Translations under genes and position numbers: made by a program | Shown: positions 61,981 to 64,000 of the stretch, piece by piece | Position numbering within the stretch: the stretch's first letter is position 1 | Layout: every line of letters begins with the position of its first letter | Assembly: GCF_004349085.1 (NCBI RefSeq) | Contig: NZ_SMFM01000007.1 | Span: forward strand, 124,001-188,000 | DNA length: 64,000 nucleotides | Source: Flavobacterium caseinilyticum | GTDB taxonomy: Bacteria; Bacteroidota; Bacteroidia; Flavobacteriales; Flavobacteriaceae | Direction of reading: 5' to 3' | Notes under the pieces: generated by a model | Databases searched by the model: none | What the model was told of the DNA's origin: nothing | Seen by the model: the letters and a program-made list of their open reading frames with translations, nothing else

Positions 61981-62006
61981 AAATTTTTATAAATTGAATA
62001 ATTCTA

Positions 62007-63629
62007 TTATAAAAATGAAGGCTTGAATGCTGGTTTTAGTCGCTTTTTAGACGCTTGTTCGTATGCATACCCTAATCCTATTAATTTCCCTTCAGTATAC
62101 GGAGTTCCGAAAAAAGATAATCCAACAGGTAAATCATAAGCCATCCCATTAGGAACTGTTATATGTGGATATCCACTTGCCGCAGCAGGCGATGTCAGAG
62201 AATATCCTCCCCAGCGATCCCCGTAAATCATATCAATACTGCAAGCTGGTCCCATCGTTATTCCACAAATAGCATCCAACTTATTTTCCTCAAAAACAGC
62301 TTTCAAAACCCCTTTACTTCCTTCAAAACTTAAGGTAAGTGCTTTCAAATATTCTTTATCATCCAATCCTTTTTTTGCGTTAGAACTCTCTAATGTTTCT
62401 TGTTTAAAATAAGGCATTGCTTTATCTTCATTACTGCTATTATAATCAATTACCTCTTTTAAAGTTTTAACTTTTGCATTGGCTGTAGCCAAATAGGTAT
62501 TCAAACCGTCTTTAAATTCATATTGTAAAACTTCAAATTCGGCTTGACCAAAAGCATCAAATTTTTCTATGTAATCAATTTCGACAACAATAGCTCCTTG
62601 CTTTTTTAGAAGGTTCACTGCATCGTCTAAAAGAGCATTAATGTATTTATTGTTCCCTTGAGGTTTTTTCTCAATACCAATGCGCTTGCCTTGTAAAGCA
62701 TTTGCATCTAAAAAAGTCGTGTAATCTTTTTGAGCTTTACCTTTACTTTCTAGCGTTACAATATCGTCTTGGTCAACATCGGCCATTTCTCCTAATAAAA
62801 TAGCCGCGTCGGTTACGGTCCTCGCCATAGGACCGGCTGTGTCTTGTGTTTTTGAAATTGGAATAATACCTGAGCGACTGACTAGGCCTACTGTTGGTTT
62901 AATACCTACAATGCCGTTCACCGATGCCGGACAAACAATAGAACCATCCGTTTCGGTTCCAACAGCAACTACGCAAAGGTTGGCTGACACGGCAGTACCT
63001 GAACCCGCACTGGAACCACATGGATTGTGATCTAAAATGTAAGGATTTTTGGTCTGGCCGGCTCTGCTGCTCCATCCGGAACATGATTGCGTGGAACGAA
63101 AATTGGCCCATTCGCTCAAATTGGTTTTACCAATTATAATTGCTCCTGCCTCTCTAAGTTTTTTCACTACAAAAGCATCTTTTGAAGCAATATTCCCTGC
63201 CATTGCCAGAGATCCTGCAGTGGTTTGCATTTTGTCTGCTGTATCTATGTTATCTTTTATCAAAACAGGAATTCCATGTAAAGGTCCTCTGCTCTTACCT
63301 GCTTTCAATTCTTTATCCATTGCAACAGCAATAACAACTGCATCCGGATTGATTTCGATAACTGAATTCAATTTAGGTCCGTTTTTATCAATATCTTCAA
63401 TGCGTTTCAAATACAATTGTACTAATTGTTCCGAAGTATATTTTCCAGAAGTTAATTTCTCTCTTAAACTGCCGATGGTTTCTTCATTAAGTTCAAACGC
63501 TTCATTAGAAACTTCGACTGGTAATGAATCTTCATTCTTTTTGGTACTGGATGTGCAACCTGTAACCAAAAGTGTGGTAAGCCCTGCTGAAGCAAGAGTG
63601 GCTGTAGTTAAAAAAGATCTTCTTTTCAT
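62007..63629 (-). CDS. Amidase-signature family lipoprotein
   Basis: The 540-residue serine amidase uses a Ser-cisSer-Lys triad. The N-terminus MKRRSFLTTATLASAG is Tat-like, and a lipobox VTGC puts the lipidated Cys at 25. Catalytic Lys is in PVLIKDNIDTAD (about 121-132); the two Ser are in CGSSAGSGTAVSA (about 203-215) and GTETDGSIVCPAS (about 223-235). The substrate of such exported amidases is often unknown. It is not a GatA: there is no gatB or gatC and it is exported. Single gene with a divergent or distant upstream neighbour. Confidence 0.92.
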   Translation of the reverse strand: MKRRSFLTTATLASAGLTTLLVTGCTSSTKKNEDSLPVEVSNEAFELNEETIGSLREKLTSGKYTSEQLVQLYLKRIEDIDKNGPKLNSVIEINPDAVVIAVAMDKELKAGKSRGPLHGIPVLIKDNIDTADKMQTTAGSLAMAGNIASKDAFVVKKLREAGAIIIGKTNLSEWANFRSTQSCSGWSSRAGQTKNPYILDHNPCGSSAGSGTAVSANLCVVAVGTETDGSIVCPASVNGIVGIKPTVGLVSRSGIIPISKTQDTAGPMARTVTDAAILLGEMADVDQDDIVTLESKGKAQKDYTTFLDANALQGKRIGIEKKPQGNNKYINALLDDAVNLLKKQGAIVVEIDYIEKFDAFGQAEFEVLQYEFKDGLNTYLATANAKVKTLKEVIDYNSSNEDKAMPYFKQETLESSNAKKGLDDKEYLKALTLSFEGSKGVLKAVFEENKLDAICGITMGPACSIDMIYGDRWGGYSLTSPAAASGYPHITVPNGMAYDLPVGLSFFGTPYTEGKLIGLGYAYEQASKKRLKPAFKPSFL

Positions 63630-63813
63630 AGGTTAAGTTATTTGGTTAGCGATTTATTAAACAAAAAACTAAAGTAGTTTTTTTTCACCAAATACAGTAA
63701 ACTATTAATTGGAACAAACGTTAAAGTTTAGATTGTGCGTAGAGTGGGAATAGAATTTTTTTTCTCTTAATAAATTTATTTCATAAAATAAATTATAATA
63801 CAAAACATCCTAT

Positions 63814-64000
63814 CTAAACATAAAAAAAAGAAACTAAAGTGGCTATTAAAATTATATATGTAAACGCCTGCACTAATTTTCGCTGAGGATGTTTGTAATA
63901 AATAGCATCATTTTTTAGAAAATGAATCAAATACAACATGAATTTATTCTCAGATAATTTCGATAATTGCTTGCACAAAACATTTGTGAAATGTAAGAAT
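63814..64000 (-). CDS. C-terminal part of a membrane-associated protein (gene runs off the right edge)
   Basis: A frame open from the right edge ends at TAG (63816-63814), giving 61 residues. It contains KNDAIYYKHPQRKLVQAF, then one hydrophobic segment TYIILIATLVSFFYV at the very C-terminus. This looks like a tail anchor or last membrane helix. The family is not recognised. The frame could be accidental, but composition and the terminal membrane span favour a real gene. Confidence 0.45.
   Translation of the reverse strand, partial: FLHFTNVLCKQLSKLSENKFMLYLIHFLKNDAIYYKHPQRKLVQAFTYIILIATLVSFFYV

Noticed and set aside
1-64000. tRNA or rRNA genes
   Set aside because: The longer intergenic regions were read on both strands for cloverleaf signatures and CCA-adjacent acceptor arms. 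None was found by eye. A tRNAscan run would settle this.

Overview
The window looks like chromosomal core DNA of a Flavobacterium-type member of the Bacteroidetes. It is AT-rich. Start codons generally lack a Shine-Dalgarno sequence, and several genes carry the Bacteroidetes promoter form (TTTG or TTG about 20 bases before TAnnTTTG). Lineage genes are present: porX and porQ of the type IX secretion (T9SS) and gliding system, a MutS2 without Smr domain, and small membrane proteins typical of flavobacteria. This assignment comes from gene content and motifs, not from a database search. No rRNA, tRNA, CRISPR array, prophage or complete insertion sequence was seen.

Layout. 0-5 kb: a truncated lipoprotein gene, then porX-tsaE-GNAT-ald and a DUF4258 protein. 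5-18.5 kb: DNA and translation maintenance (ung, mutS2, ettA, holA, a YciO-type Sua5 protein, UvrD helicase) mixed with small membrane proteins, a glycosyltransferase, an OmpA lipoprotein and a TauE/SafE permease. 18.6-26 kb is the most accessory part: a secreted M1 peptidase start-coupled to a REP-associated tyrosine transposase (RAYT) whose own reading frame contains the palindromic repeats, a Dph6-like PP-loop protein, a DUF1697 protein, and an orphan AT-rich P-loop ATPase with a C-terminal winged helix. 26-38 kb: recG, a three-gene RND efflux operon, a bestrophin channel, and an AraC regulator next to an aldehyde dehydrogenase/DUF779 pair. 38-52.5 kb: pheT, a fasciclin protein, rpsA, a nucleoside permease, cmk, porQ, lon, a UMF1-type MFS protein and an M48 peptidase. 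52.5-60 kb: a glycogen operon read leftward as glgA-glgC-glgB-GH31, with glgA and glgC overlapping by ATGA. 60-64 kb: an alpha/beta hydrolase, msrB, a decayed reading frame, an amidase lipoprotein and a truncated membrane-protein gene.

The noncoding DNA is rich in dispersed elements. Four diverged copies of one structured element, resembling the flavobacterial Flavo-1 RNA as I remember it, lie near 0.4, 4.9, 41.7 and 43.9 kb. Two copies of an AATTAGCGGT palindrome, two GTTTAAAGTTT palindromes and several clear intrinsic terminators are also present.

Functional links: porX (regulator) and porQ (outer-membrane component) serve the same secretion system from two loci. TsaE and the YciO-like protein belong to families of the tRNA t6A pathway. 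The glg genes form a complete ADP-glucose to glycogen route. The most unusual finding is the RAYT gene that has absorbed its putative cognate repeats in frame. The orphan ATPase is the best candidate for an undescribed accessory function.
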